Source: Luzula sylvatica
Taxonomy: Eukaryota > Streptophyta > Magnoliopsida > Poales > Juncaceae
Direction of reading: 5' to 3'
DNA length: 64,000 nt
NCBI GenBank assembly: GCA_946800325.1
Contig: OX326957.1
Span: 53,501,798-53,565,797 of the forward strand
The notes beneath the pieces were generated by a model, which worked only from the letters and a program-made list of their open reading frames with translations, ran no database searches and was not told the DNA's origin. Made by a program: the position numbers and the translations under genes. This document shows, one piece after another, positions 12,441 through 25,215 of this stretch; within the stretch, counting starts at the first letter, position 1, and every line of letters begins with the position of its first letter.

Positions 12441-14432
12441 TTAAGTGAAAATAGATATTTTTTCCAGCAAGGTATTGGGAAACAGACATGTTGATTTGCT
12501 CCAATATCTTAATACTTTTTTTGATAAATTGTGAGAACAATATTGTGTTGTGCTTTCACAACCCAACAATGCTAAAGAAAGCAAAACATATGCCCTTAAA
12601 AGGAGGTTTTCGTTGATAGTACTTTTCTCATGAGCAGAATGATTCATAATGCATGAAGGTTTTTCTTGATAGTACTCGTGTCCTGAGTAGAACGACTCGT
12701 AATGCATGAAAGCTCAAAACTTGTCCATCTCTGTTAGAAGTATAAGAGAGATTAAAAGGATTATTGAAGTAAAGGTAAATTAATACATAATTACCAAAAT
12801 AATTGAAGTATAATAGAATAAACCAGAAAAGTGCCCTAATTATCTCAATTTTTTTTCTGCACAATTTATCCTGTCTGAGGAAAAAGAACATATGACGGCT
12901 AATTAGCGTAAAATTAAAAATGATATATCATATGACAATAATCAACTAAATTATCTCCTAATTTGGTTAGCGGTGGCGTTATTTCTACAATCAACAACTA
13001 CATGCGAGAGAGAAAGAAATATTTCTCTTTTTCTGACGGCATCGACAAGTCGCACTGTCAAGCTCCCCACCTAAATCAACAAAACACAAATTAAAGAAAA
13101 ATAATTAGAGCCATTTATTATGAGATATCCTTCCCTCTCCCTCTGGAGTATTTGATTTCTTAAAATGTGGTAAAAAATGTTGAATCTAATAATTATATTT
13201 ATGTGGTAAAATACTGCAATAATACTGACCTTAATTAAAAATCTATGTTAAAACAGTAAAAAATAAAAAATAACCTCAAACATAACCATGAACTTGTAAA
13301 TAACAATAATCAACTAAATTACATTCATTTCTATTTTTTCTCTCTCAAGATGTGCAAAAATAAAATATTATGTTAGACGCAAACAAAACTACTAGATTTA
13401 CAATTAATATTATGATATTATCTCATTCTTAGCTTGCTAATCAGTCTAAATGAAATTGCCCATATAAAGTCATCAATGGTACAATTCCAGGTCTAGTTCT
13501 ACCAGTTCGATTCGTACAAAACTGAGCAACATGGCCATGACGGTCTAGTTCTAGTAAACCAAGTCTGTTCCGTGTGGATTTTCTCGTTCTAGTTCCAAAG
13601 GTAACATTTCAACTGACTTCAATTAATCGATAAATTCTTCAACAATTTATCACCGATATACAATGTCAAATATCTTATTGTAAGCAATAATAATTTATTT
13701 TTTAACCGGATTTGACCGATTCTATCGAATTGAAATTGGGGAACAAACATGTTGATTTGCTCCAATATCTCGATAATATATTTTTTGTATAAATTGTATA
13801 AAGAAAAATTGTGCACTGTACTTTCACAACCCTAACAATGCAAAAGAAAACAAACTGGATGCCCTTAAAAATAGATTTCTATCAAAGGCATTATTTTCAT
13901 GAGTACGGTGGTTCATAATGCATGAAAGCTCAAAAAAAATAATTTCCCTCTCCATAATTTTTCAAACTAAAACGTGCATTTTCACATGATTTAATGTTAA
14001 CTAAAATTTCTGACATAGGGTTTATTTCTTGTTTATTCGAGTTATTTATGAGTAAAATGTAAAAAAATAAAAATAGAAAAAAAAAAGGAATATTAAATTG
14101 GCTCAAAACTTTTTTTTTGCAATAATATAAAAAACTTGATTATATATATACACACTATTAACAACTAAACATTATGTGTAATATTTATTTTCCTAGTCAC
14201 GTCACATTAGTTTCCAAATTTCTCCCCATCACTCGAAGCATCTAATTACTTCCAATAATTACTTGTATCGAGAAGAGATTGTGTACCAGTAAGTTAGTCA
14301 AATATTAGGGTCGTTTATGCAAACTTTCATCATAATTTATCCTGCCTGTAAGACAAAAATAAATAAATAATTCGGCTAATCAAACACAAAATTCAAAAGA
14401 ATAATTACGTAAAGTTTTAAAACAAAATTAAA
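12441..14432 (-). repeat. Tandem segmental duplication of the EamA gene's 3' flank
   Basis: The stretch at about 12474-12712 matches about 13738-13935 (shared TGTTGATTTGCTCCAATATC, CTTTCACAACCC, GCCCTTAAAA, CATAATGCATGAA). The stretch at about 12840-13070 matches about 14320-14593, which includes exon 8 of the EamA transporter. The two units are therefore diverged tandem copies offset by about 1.26-1.48 kb. Inside the left unit, a stretch of about 48 bp (about 12615-12660 and 12665-12710) is itself duplicated. Confidence 0.75.
12951..13070 (-). pseudogene. Degenerate copy of the EamA transporter last exon
   Basis: On the minus strand this begins after an acceptor-like TTTAG and resembles exon 8 at 14433-14593: GGTGGG-AG-TTGACAGT at the start, AGAGAAATATTT in the middle and AACCAAATTAGGAG plus a stop codon at the end. 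It is 120 bp against 161 bp. The missing about 41 bp removes the Phe-Gly-Ser-Gly-Ser-Glu-Lys part and breaks the frame. No other transporter exon is duplicated here, so this is an exon relic and not a second gene. Confidence 0.75.
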
Positions 14433-16321
14433 TTACCTCTTAATTTGGTTATTCGTAACGTTCTTTCTAGACTCGACAACTACAGGAGAGAGAGATAAAT
14501 ATTTCTCTTCTTCTGACGACTTCAACAACTTGCCACTTTTATTTTCCGACTTTTCAGAACCCGATCCGAAAAGCTGTACCGTCAAACTCCCACCTTCATA
14601 ACAAATATACAAAATCAAAACAAATGATAACATGAAATTAGGGTTTAGGGTTTATGAATTCATACCGAGAATTAGTCCAGCTCCGAGCCAACCAGTTCCG
14701 TCCCATCTCTCTCCGAGAAAAAACCATGCAAATGCGGCCCCCCAAACCGGCTCCAATCCATATATTATCGCCGTGTCCGTTGCAGATATATCTTTCATTG
14801 CACTCATCTAAATCAAAAACACAAAAAAAGTTTAGGGTCTTTTTTGCAATTTAAGCATAGTTTAGGGGCATTTCCGGAATAGAATATCAATATGCGTTAC
14901 CTCGGCCCAGAGGCAAAATGCAGTCGAGAATAATCCGGTGTATAATGCAGGAATCCAAGGAAATGTAATTACGAAATCGAGGATTGTGTCGGGATTAAAT
15001 AATAAAGGATCGAAGAACTGGTGATCTCCAGTTGAAATTTCTCTGATTAGGAACCAGAGAATGGATGAAAACGCGACCACCACTACCTGAAAATTAATTC
15101 ACAACAAGAAATTATTAATTTATAATTTGATATGAATATGAATTATGTATATATTATATACGTACCTCGAGACCAAGAATAGGTACAAATTTTTCTTTTT
15201 TTGTTTTTCGAGAAACTTGCTCTGTTCTTAGCATGTGTATTCCAAAAAATAATGCGCTCATAATATTTAACACATCACCGACCTGTAAAAATAATATTAT
15301 TTGTCATATGTATAATTAATGATGGTTAATGAGATAATTAATTAAGCGAAACATACACACGGAGGAGATCCACTTGATTCGAGAAAAGCGACTCCAAAGA
15401 GAGAAGTAATTGAACCGAACCAAATGAGGGGAGGAATGGAGGCTCCAGTAATTCCATCTATTAACGGTACCACAATCACCTGTTCTTCACCAGTAACTAT
15501 ATTAATTCAATTATAATAATAAATAATAAATATTAAATAATTATAATTTGGAAAACTTACAGTAAAGGCGGAGATGAAAGAAGCTCGACCAGCATTAGAA
15601 GTGAGCAAACCGAGAGCTTGAGAGATATAAGCTAAGCTAATCCACAACCCTAATTCCAATCCAGCAGATCTGATTTTCAAATCTCCACTTGTTCTGTAAT
15701 AAGTAAATCAGAACGTTAAGAGAGAGAATTGGATGATTGATTTTTATTTGAATGTGTAAGAATTGACCTGATTATAAGGGGGATGAATGGAATGGCTGAG
15801 AGGGTGAATCGAACCATGTTGAAGAATGCTGGATCTGTTATTGCCTCTGCTTCTTTCAGCACAGGTATATCACTTGCTGCAAATCGGGAAAGAAATTCTA
15901 TATTTAGTATATTCATTCATGATTGATATGTACGACTAAAATAGATTGAGCAAAATTAGGATGGAGAAGAAGAGGAATTACCGTAAATAACAGTGAGAAC
16001 ATTGAGAATTATGATGCTCGTAACTTTTTTAGAAGCAATTTTTTTCCACAGTGGATGAGTCCGAGCTACCCTTAAAACCCGTTTCAAACCCAAACCAGAC
16101 CCAATTGCGTCGATTTTCTCTTTCAATTCCTTCTTGAGATTGGTCTCGATCGAACGAAAAAGCTCTGAATGATCAGAATCATTAGGATTCGGAGGTGGTT
16201 TCTCTTTCAAAGAACATCTCGTGATGATCTGCTTCAACTGTTTATTACTTCTGATTTTTCCATGGGAGAACCGAGATTGCGCGATTGAGGACGAAGTCGA
16301 GATCGAGAACAACCCGTTCAT
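14433..16321 (-). CDS. Plastid-targeted EamA/drug-metabolite transporter family protein
   Basis: Eight exons on the minus strand: 15982-16321, 15768-15876, 15561-15693, 15357-15479, 15166-15282, 14901-15086, 14666-14807, 14433-14593. All junctions keep phase; 436 aa. After a Ser/Arg-rich N-terminal transit-like region (about 1-90) come two EamA repeats of about ten hydrophobic segments. Recognisable family motifs are VLKEAEAITDP, SQALGLLTSNAGRASFISAF, ESSGSPPCVGDVLN, HMLRTEQ, PWIPALYTGLFSTAFCLWAE and IIYGLEPVWGAAFAWFFLGERW. These match the chloroplast nodulin-MtN21/EamA-like group of angiosperms. The transported substrate is not known from sequence. The exon 8 tail is hydrophilic and Ser/Glu/Lys-rich. 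Exon 4 uses the GTATGT donor at 15356; an alternative donor 4 bases upstream would break the conserved SPPCVGD motif. Confidence 0.92.
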
Positions 16322-16700
16322 GGCTTCCTCTCTCGTGATTTAGCAGGATAAGGGAGCTTGTTACGGATGATTGCTCGGCAATAATGGCGATTTGGTCAGT
16401 GGCAGAGCTTCTGTGAAAACGTTGATTTCTCCGCGGTAATATCAGCAACTGATAACGGGTTATTGGTTTATCAACTCCGCAACCCGATATCATATGCAGT
16501 TTCAACGTGCGCATTGTCTCATTTGAGGTCTGAACGTTCTATTGAAGATTTTGTATAGACCTAGTTTATAGTATCTAAGATACATACACCGGTTCAATAA
16601 TTAGGTAAGACCAAAAGAACATGTCCATGCAAATACTATGATAAAGATGGGATATTTTTAAGTCTTCGAATTTTCTGGACAAATTGGTGGATCCGGTGGG
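16322..16700 (-). promoter_or_regulatory. Probable 5' leader and promoter of the EamA transporter gene
   Basis: The sequence is less AT-rich than the DNA beyond it and lies directly upstream of the transporter start codon on the minus strand. No convincing TATA box or conserved element could be assigned. Confidence 0.35.
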
Positions 16701-17160
16701 AAAGACGACCCTCTGCTCCTCTCCAGTTAATTAGTAAGAGAGACGTCCATTGCAAATGATTATCTGAATTTATCGAACATATTAATAAACAAGCAATGAA
16801 GGGCGGAATGTTTTTAGGAAATGGAGACGATTAAAGAAACTATTTGATTGCATTTATAATTTCATTTTTTCATGCTATGGTTACATACCTGAGGAATGCT
16901 GATTCACGTTTGGTAGGAAACAAACTATTTGAATTTTGAGCAAGAAGTGTAGGAGTAGGACTAGGAGTATTCACGGGTCCCACCATAAGACAATGACTTG
17001 AATTCACACACGTACACACTGATTTTTTCTTTTCTTCAAAATTTTGACGCGATTAGAGTATTATTATCTTCGAAATTTATATTTACTTACTTATCTTCCA
17101 TCTTCTATATCTTCTATATCTATATTATATATTATATATTTATTAGTTATAAAATTCTAA
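16700..17160. other. Intergenic, no gene recognised
   Basis: No reading frame with family resemblance; nothing structural stands out. Confidence 0.4.
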
Positions 17161-17694
17161 ACAAGATACATATATACATGACACGTGTCTTTTTTTTTTT
17201 TTTTTTTTTGGTACTGTTTATATTGCAACTCAAATTATATTCATGTACGGAAAAAAAATATTATTTGTTAACTCATCACAATATCCTTGTTAACTCATCA
17301 CAATATTTTTTTTTTTTATGTTAATGGATGAAATTTTAAATATATATTTTGATTTTATGTGTATTATTCACGATTTTCTTTTATTTATTTTGAAACTTTA
17401 ATTTTGTTTTAATTATAACATATTATATTTTATTTGTTTGGTGTGGATTTATAATGATGAACCAATTTCATGAATCCTCGTTAATTATAATGCATATATC
17501 TGTAATAGACAAATTTCATGAACATTTATTTGTTATAATGCATTTATTGACATCAATATATTTAAAAAAAGATCATGATTATATAATTGAGTTTAAACGT
17601 ACCCGTACAAATTTAATTTAAACAAATTATACAAAAAGATGTAAAAAAAATGTATGAAGTCTCGCGCAATTGTTGCGCCGGCCATTGGTAGTGT
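17160..17694 (+). mobile_element. Helitron-like element, copy 1 of a family also at 31.2-31.9 kb
   Basis: The interior matches the reverse complement of 31180-31940: ACACGTGTC next to a long T-run, ATTCACG, ATGCATTTATTGACATCAA, ATAATTGAGTTTAAACGTAC, then a GC palindrome (CGCGCAATTGTTGCGC) near 17664-17680. The 3' end reads GGTAG/T where the family expects CTAG/T, so it is slightly decayed. The 5' boundary is uncertain. Confidence 0.55.
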
Positions 17695-18475
17695 TCTTAA
17701 AGAGTGGACACAACAAATCCGCAAGATTATTGACATGGTTTTGTGGGACGATCTTTACTTATATGAGAATTTAGTTTTTTTTGGGTGGGGATAAATGTTT
17801 TGGATATACATTTTTTTTTGTATTTTCTAAATGGAATTTTGTTTGTTAAATGTTCGATTTCAGATTAATTGTTCTGCATTTTTTATATCATGATTTTTTG
17901 TGTATTTTTGAATATTTTTGACGTTTGAGGTTGTTTATAACTAACATTTTAAAGAATCACGTTTTTTTTTTTATTTTGTGTACTCCGAAGTACTATTTAT
18001 AGAATACATGTGAAAACAATTTATTCGAATACTCAAAAAGTTGTGCGTTATGATTTATATTTTGTGTATTTTTTGATATTTCTAGACATATGTTAAAATA
18101 TACAAATGTTAAAATAGACAAGATTTAGATTGTCAATATCGTTCAATAGTCGATTCCTATTTAGATTGAGGCTTCACCAAGTCATCTATTTGCTGCAAAT
18201 AATCATGAGAAAAAAAAATCAATTGAAAGATTTAAAATTATTTTTAATGTTTCAATTATTTTTCGGAATTTTTAATTTTTCAATTATTTTCGTCAGAAAA
18301 AGATAGATCGAAATCTTTAAAAAAAGTAAACAAAGAATAATAGGTCGCAATTTTTCAATCATAATTTTGGCTATGTTGAATGATGCCGTTTTCTCTTAAT
18401 AATAATACTCATGTGATTTGTGGAACTTTGAATGATAAATTAATATTAAAATTATATAAATAGAACGTATTATAA
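17695..18475. other. AT-rich intergenic DNA, no gene recognised
   Basis: Homopolymeric T/A-rich sequence; no supported features. Confidence 0.4.
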
Positions 18476-18960
18476 TTATTTTTTTAAATAATAAATAAAG
18501 TTAGATTTAAAATAAATATTATAAATGGAACTTTGAATCATTTTTTTAAAATTAATATTTATGATTTTTTTTAAAATTAATAAATAAATAACAAAAAATA
18601 ATTTATCAAATATGAAAATAGAAGAGTATTTTTGTCCAAAAAAATATTTTACAATATTCAAAGTTAGATTTAACCATATAAGGAATATTTGAAAATAAAA
18701 GTTTGGCTAGAGTTTTTTTTTAATATCCAAAAAGTGGGTGTCGTTTTCTCTTATTAACAAAAACTAACGAATTTTTTTTTTTTAATTATCAAATATGAAA
18801 ACAGAAGAGCATTTTGGTCCAAAAATTATTTATCATCATTCAAAGTTAGATTTAACCCTACAAGATGTATTCGAAAACAAAAAATTTGTTAGAAGTTTTT
18901 TTTGGAGTATCCAAAAAATGGGTGTCCTTTTCTCTTACTAATAACACTAATTGTAATTGT
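18476..18960. repeat. Two tandem copies of an AT-rich repeat, related to 30.55-30.75 kb
   Basis: The block around 18590-18760 (AAATATGAAAATAGAAGAG, TTCAAAGTTAGATTTAACC, ATATCCAAAAAGTGGGTGTC) recurs at about 18785-18930 with the same order of motifs. A diverged third copy forms part of the Helitron near 30.6 kb. It is probably a fragment of a non-autonomous transposon. Confidence 0.6.
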
Positions 18961-19110
18961 TGGAACTTTGAATACTGAACGGATATTAATATTATATAAA
19001 TATAACATATAATATTTATATTTATTTTATTATTATCTGATATTTGTTTTGAATGAAAAAATATTGAATACATATTAAAATTATATAAATATAACATATA
19101 ATAATATTTT

Positions 19111-19190
19111 TTTTATATCGTTGTTTATTTGTTTATATCGTTGTCATACAAAAGTAACATTAAATAAAATAAATAAACAACGATATAAAA
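19111..19190. repeat. Perfect 20-bp inverted repeat (hairpin)
   Basis: TTTTATATCGTTGTTTATTT at 19111-19130 is the exact reverse complement of 19171-19190, with a 40-bp loop. It may be a small foldback element or the core of a MITE; no target duplication was recognised. Confidence 0.75.
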
Positions 19191-19199
19191 GATATTCTT

Positions 19200-21270
19200 A
19201 AAAGTATCTTGACAAACTAATACTATTTTAGGGTTTAGTTTTAATTCTCAATATTTGTTCATAAAAATTAGTTGTTAAAATAGTAGTTCTTGTCAAAGTA
19301 TGCATTGTCGTTACTTTTAATTTCGGTAGCTAGTTTGTTTTCAGTATTTAGTTTGATTTGAACATCTAATTTTATGAACAATTAATGAACATTAAAACAA
19401 AATGTTAAAATAATATTATATTTTTAATTTTTTAACTCTTTAGAATTTTTTGGAATAAAATATTATTTAATATGTATATTTTAAATTTCCAAAATTTGTA
19501 TTATTGCTATTTCCTGAAATTTTCGACAAATTTATATTATTATTATAAAAAATGTTACTATTATTATTATTATTAAAAGTATTTATTATTGTTAACTTAT
19601 TAAATTGCTTGAAGGGTAATTTGATCATTAGAATAATATATCATTTTAATTAATTTTTTTTTTTTTTAGAATTTGATAATAGTGGGTTAGTTGAAATGAA
19701 AACTTTGCGAGAGATTTTTCTATGGAGTAAGAAATTGGGTTTTTTGTTTTTTGTTTTTTTGCAATATCAAGAAAAGTAAGGATTTTTTTAGTAATTTTCG
19801 TTATATTATATTTAGGAAAAAAATACGTATTAAATATGCTTAAAATTATATATTTTTTAAGTCTGATTTATTTAGTCTTTGACTCTTTCTAAATTCCCCC
19901 ACGTTACATGATAATTATATATTAATAATTAGTGATAAAACAAACAAATAAAATATAAACATGCTTAAAATTAAATTATTTTACGTATTAAATCTGATTT
20001 ATTTACTCATTTATGACATGATCATTTAATGTATATTTGTCTTCTAAATTAAATATATTTACTTAATTATCATATACATGTTATCTCATCAATATAATGA
20101 TAAAAAACTGGAAAATACTTCTTATCACCGTCCATTTTATTTATATTAGGATGTCGAATTGTTTTAATTAAAATAAGGCCAAATCATAAATCATAAATTT
20201 CTCTCAAATTCCGTTCTCACCTTACGTATTAGGTTCACGATAGGCACATTTTAATTATATTTCCCTTATATAATTTATATTCGAAATTAGAATCCACCAC
20301 ACAAAAAGAGTCAAAGACTACTCTAGTTCTAACAATGACCTTGTCGATTTGATGTGAAGAATACCAAACTCCAATAAACCATTATTCGTTTTTGTACATC
20401 ATAACTTAAAATTGATTTTGGAAAGTCAGGTATGATCTTTTAGTTTGAATGTCCCAATAAATATAATTTAAGGATTTAAGGATTAATATAGTGTCTAGTG
20501 ATCATCTCACACACTATTCTTATTTTATTTTATTGACAGCGTTACAAAACATAAATATAACTAGTAGTTTTAAGATACTTTTTAATTACATAAATATATG
20601 AAATAAATAATTTTAGTACTTAATATTTTTTAATATTGAATTTACATTGAAATTTGTATTTTTTCATGATAATCAAGAAATTTTATACACATCAATAAAT
20701 TCACAAATCTCAATATAAATATGATGATTCAAAAACATTAAGTATCATAATTTCGCGAATTGTCATTTATCAATAACTTAAAAAATATATAATAATTAAT
20801 GACTGGATAAGATGTAGCATCTCTCAATTCGTACATTAAAAAGATTTAACCTATATGGATTTTTCAGATTACGAAATGGAATTCTTGTTTATTGCCTCTA
20901 ATAATAAAATAACTAAATTGAGCGAAAACGCTTACTTTTGGCAAGTCACCAAATTGATTTTAGTTTGATTTATTGTTTATTTGTAATAATCAGAATTTGA
21001 GGGTAATTTTAGTTTTCTCCGATACTTTATAGATGTTAAAGCATTCAAGAATTATCATATCCGACGTTGGATCGAATTGAAAAGAAAATATTTGCAAAAA
21101 GTTATGGCATGTTGTTTCTTTAAATAGTGCGAATTTAAGACGTATTGTTTCACACTTTTTATGACTTGTCATGCAATATGTATGGCTAGTATGCATGCTA
21201 TTCTTATTTTATTGTCCGGATAACAATTTTAAGTTGTTATGTCATACTTCAAAAATGCAGAAGTATCATG
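19200..21270. other. AT-rich intergenic DNA, no gene recognised
   Basis: No exon-like conservation. The segment 20990-21150 shares motifs (AGTTTTCTC, TTTAAATAGTGCGAAT) with repeats near 23.1 and 27.7 kb, so it may be a diverged member of that dispersed family. Confidence 0.4.
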
Positions 21271-21274
21271 AGAA

Positions 21275-21655
21275 TACGGGTATCCGATACGGATACGACT
21301 GGGATATTTTATTTAAGATATTTCGGTCCATTATATATTTTGGGTCCATAATATTTTTAAATAAATTATATAGGATAATTTTAGGATACTTATAAATTAG
21401 TTCTAGGGTATTTTTGTAACAAATTTATGATACTTTTATGATACCTGATTGTTATGTTGAATTTATTTGTTGTCATGATATTTAATTTAAAAAGATTATT
21501 AATTTATTGCCTAATTAATTAATTTATTTATTAATTATATACAATATAAATATATAATAATTATAGCCGTATCCGTATACGTGATTTTTTGAAAATTACC
21601 GTATCGTCGTATCTGTATCGTATCGGATACGATATCTGTATCCGTATCCGTGCAA
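21275..21655. repeat. Element bounded by GTATCCG/CGGATAC motifs
   Basis: Left end: GGTATCCGATACGGATACG at about 21279. Right end at 21565-21655: repeated CCGTATCCGTAT, CGTATCGTCG, GTATCGGATACG. The interior is very AT-rich. GC-rich inverted ends around an AT-rich core suggest a MITE-like repeat; no target duplication was identified. Confidence 0.5.
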
Positions 21656-22139
21656 CATAAATTTTAAGACATCATTTAGTTACATGAATTTATGAAAAAT
21701 TGTTTGCTTAGATAATTTTTAAAACAAAAGGCCAAGTTTTGTTTAATTATAATTCAATATCCAAATATGTATCATTCTAACTAATTAGCTCCTATTTTAT
21801 AAAAATATCTTCAATTTATTACACTAGAAATGATATAATAATTGCTATTATGATTGATAATGATCAATATTTACTGAAGTCTCAATCAATCATATAATGA
21901 TTAATTTAATTAACAGTGCTTATTATTATTATTATTATTATTATAAATAGAGGGAGAACATAGTAAACCAAAATAATTAGGCCATAATTACAACATGCCT
22001 TACTATCACAAAATCTAAAGACAGAAAGATCCTTGGTCGTAGAACCTATTTTGTACGAGAATTAAAATGGACAAATATATGCTTAAGTAAAAAAAGCTGA
22101 TATTAGAAGATTTGCTAAAAAAAAAAAAAAAAATTAATG

Positions 22140-22260
22140 ACTCACAGCAACACATTTGGTTGAGTGTGAGATAAAAAAATCATGTATTGCGAAAGATTGT
22201 GGGTTTAAATTAATTGTTTTAAAATGGCCAGGCAATAACTCTCTCTTTTACGAAGTTCTA
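22140..22260 (+). mobile_element. Diverged tRNA-derived SINE fragment
   Basis: The stretch TTTGGTTGAGTGTGAGATAA, ATCATGTATTGCGAAAGATT, GTGGGTTTAAATTAATTG aligns in order with the SINE at 29031-29175 read on its own strand. The A-box region survives in part (TTGGTTGAG). The B box is degraded (GGTTTAAATTA where the better copy has GGTTCGATTCC). Confidence 0.55.
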
Positions 22261-23039
22261 AGAATCTGATAAAAAAAATAGGAGCAGAGGAATTCAATCC
22301 GTACCGAAAACAACTTGTGTTGCGATAAAATATTATCAAACTAAATGATGTTCAATAAGAAAATTAATTGTTTTAAATTCTTTTCTTTCCAACTAAAAAC
22401 TGTTACGACATTATCAAATATCAAGTTAGGATTTTACAATAAAAATGGTAAAATGCAATGAAAATTGCAATGAATATGATAAAGAAAAGTTAATTAGCAT
22501 GAATGAATAATAATTAATCAAATTTAAATGGACTGAAAACTGAAAATTAAAACAAACGGACTGAAAAATGACTGAAAATGAGCACAATTAGCACAAGAAA
22601 ATATTGAAAATTTTCAATTAGGCACAATAATCCAAGCAAAAAAAACCCCTGAAAAAGCACACAACTAATCGAAATAGCACCCATATAAATAATTTTTCAA
22701 CAAAACTGAAACTTACATCAAAACTAAAATCATAGTAACCCAAAAGCATAAACCCTGGAAATAAAGAAAAATAGTTGATTTTTGTCCAAAAATAATGAAT
22801 TTGAGGATGTTGGAGGGAATTTGAGGAGCATGGCTCAATATATAATATGGGTTATTTCTTAGCCCAATTAACAGCCGTCACATTAAATGATGAGTCATGG
22901 ATGATATATCTCGTGATGCAAGAACTATTGATAGTAAATATTATGGAGTTGCAATGTGATCTTTTTGCTTGGAAAATTTTCATATTTTAGGCTCATTAAT
23001 GATAAAATCAATGTCTTGACAATATCAAATCATCTTTTT

Positions 23040-23283
23040 ATTGTAAATTTAGTTTTCTCTAATATTTTAAGAAAATTGTGATGCTATCAATCATCCGTCT
23101 TGGAGATGTATCGATTAATTCATACTCACGGTATCATTCATTGGAGAACTCTTTTATGTATTTTTTTTTTTTGAAACATTGATTGGCTAAATACTGCAAA
23201 TGCAAGCTCTGAATATTTGCACGATATTCGTGTGACTAATGGTCATGCTAATTTAATGAGTCTCCCATACCATTTTTATTTTA
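23040..23283 (+). repeat. Dispersed repeat, copy also at about 27620-27800
   Basis: Both copies run through AGTTT-CTCTAATATTT, AATGCTATCA or GATGCTATCA, a TTTAAATAGTGCGAATGCAAG-type segment, TTGC-(a/t)GATATTCGTGTGA-type sequence, AATGGTCATGCT and AACGAGTCTC-like sequence ending in TTTTTATTTTA. A Helitron inserted directly at the end of this copy, whereas the 27.7-kb copy continues uninterrupted. Confidence 0.6.
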
Positions 23284-24440
23284 CTAGAACGATGCCCGCG
23301 CTTCGCGACGGATTTTTTAATTTATATAATCATTATTATACTATTCAATAATTAGTAGTTAATTAATACAATTTGTCAAATTATATAAAAGATAACCAAC
23401 ACGAAATGACTATATAAAAAAATAATGACTCTGTATAGCCTCTCCGCAAATCAGTCAATTGATTTAAGTGGAGCCGTAAAATGAAAAAAAAATGAGTATT
23501 TGTTTTTTTTTTGATTAAAAATGAGTATTTGTTATTCTTTTTGGTTTTTAATGAATTAACATATTGTCAATGTATTTTATTTAACCAATAACTTTTTATA
23601 GCCTCTCAAATAATAAATGACTTTGTATAGCTTCTCTACAAACGGCACAAATAATCAAGTGGAATAGTAAAATGGAAAAAAGTGAGTAAATATTTTTTTT
23701 ATGAACTAACATATTGACAGAATACTTTATTTAACAAATACATATACAACATGCATATATACGAGATACACAATTGAAACTAACAACATGATCTCAAATT
23801 AAATAACAAGAAATGGATAATTCATTTATGTGAATTACGTACGAAGACGATGAATTTGTAAGAAGTAGTTCTGAAACAAATGAGAATTATTTAATAAGAG
23901 ATATTGAGTTGTTATGAGGTAGTAGTTTTTTTTTTCTCGATGGAGAAAGAATGTTGAATACAAAGTCAAAAGTATATGTAAGAAGAGTGTACGAATGAAT
24001 TTTTTTTACACTCGACTTTCTTCTCTCTGTATTGCGATTCCTAGGAGATTTGGCTTTGAGAGAGATCGAGATCGAGAAGAGCAGCACAGCACAGGAAGAG
24101 AGATCCAGCACAGCACATCGAAGAAGAGAGAGGGAGAAAAAGAGAGAGCGAGAGAGAGATGGGTTCGGGTTAGATAGATGGGTTCGGGTTCATTTCTAAC
24201 GGATCGGGTTATAATTTATTTTCCATGTCATAATGTGAGGATGTCTAAAAAATCCACATCACCATGTCATGTCACCATTTAACAGAGATTTTTACACCAA
24301 ATTGACGGAGGGGGCATGTTGCACAATGTTTGAAAGATTAGGGGGTAAAAAGGTGCATTTTTTTGTTTGGGGGGTAAGTTGCACATCCGGAACAAGTTTG
24401 GGGGGCAAAAGTGTAATTTTTTCTAAATAATATTATGTGT
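23284..24440 (-). mobile_element. Probable Helitron (3' end at 23284), 5' end not resolved
   Basis: On the minus strand the end reads GCGAAGCGCGGGCATCGTTCTAG/T: a GC hairpin followed by CTAG and a host T. The right boundary is not determined; the listed end is approximate. Within it, 23887-24180 contains GA-rich sequence and GGGTTCGGGTT motifs like those after the GA tract at 1.34 kb. Confidence 0.45.
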
Positions 24441-24540
24441 TGATATTTATTTTTATTTTATGAAATTAGGTTTTTATTCTTGAATATCTAAGGATCGTAC
24501 TCTCGTGTGCTTTGATTTGGATAAATTGCGAGTGTTTGAA

Positions 24541-24650
24541 TTGTGTGTGTGTGTGTGTGTGTGTGCAGGAGGAGGGTTGTTTTAACGGACCTTAATTAAG
24601 TGTCGACAATTTTATGAGTCAAAGTTTCGACACTCCTCGTGAAAATTGTA

Positions 24651-24703
<53 letters not shown>

Positions 24704-24740
24704 TGTGTGTATTGTGTGTGAAATGTGTGTATGTGTGTGT
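24541..24740. repeat. Two (GT)n microsatellites
   Basis: (GT)n at about 24541-24565 and a longer interrupted (GT)n at about 24652-24740. They account for the His-Thr-rich reading frame on the opposite strand. AT-rich TTAATTAA repeats follow to 25020. Confidence 0.9.
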
Positions 24741-25020
24741 ATATATAATAAATAATAATATAAGTAATTAATTAATATGTTTAACATTAATAGTATATTG
24801 TAATAATAATATATAATATAATAATGTATATTTATATATATAACAAATAATAAACATATATGATAATAATATGAATATAATATTAATTAATTAATTAAAT
24901 ATTATTTATTATTAATATTAATTAATTAATTAAATCTAATATTAAATAATTAATTAATTAAATATAATATTAATTAATTAAATATAATATTAAATAATTA
25001 ATTAATTAAATATAGTATTA

Positions 25021-25215
25021 GCGACGGCCCGTCGGAGAAGTCTTCTGTGACGAGCCGTCAGAAATGCTCATATCAGCGACGGCCCGTCGGAGAAAGCCTC
25101 ACTTTCTCCGAAAGGCTTTCAGCGATGGGAAGCCGTCAGAAATGTGTTTAGCGACGGTTTTCTTGACTTTTAGCGACGGTTTTTGCCGTTGCTGATATCC
25201 AGTTCTGTTGTAGTG
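25021..25215 (-). mobile_element. CACTA (En/Spm) transposon terminus
   Basis: The segment ends at 25215 with TTGTAGTG, i.e. CACTACAA on the minus strand, the hallmark CACTA terminus. Subterminal repeats of the AGCGACGG(CCCGTCG)G type occur several times just inside it. The opposite terminus was not found, and no transposase frame is present, so this is a truncated or rearranged non-autonomous element. Confidence 0.75.

Noticed and set aside
14636..14656. Interstitial telomere repeat (TTTAGGG)
   Set aside because: Only about two and a half units, inside intron 7 of the EamA gene; a chance or telo-box-like motif.
24596..24787. His-Thr repeat protein
   Set aside because: Translation of a (GT)n microsatellite.
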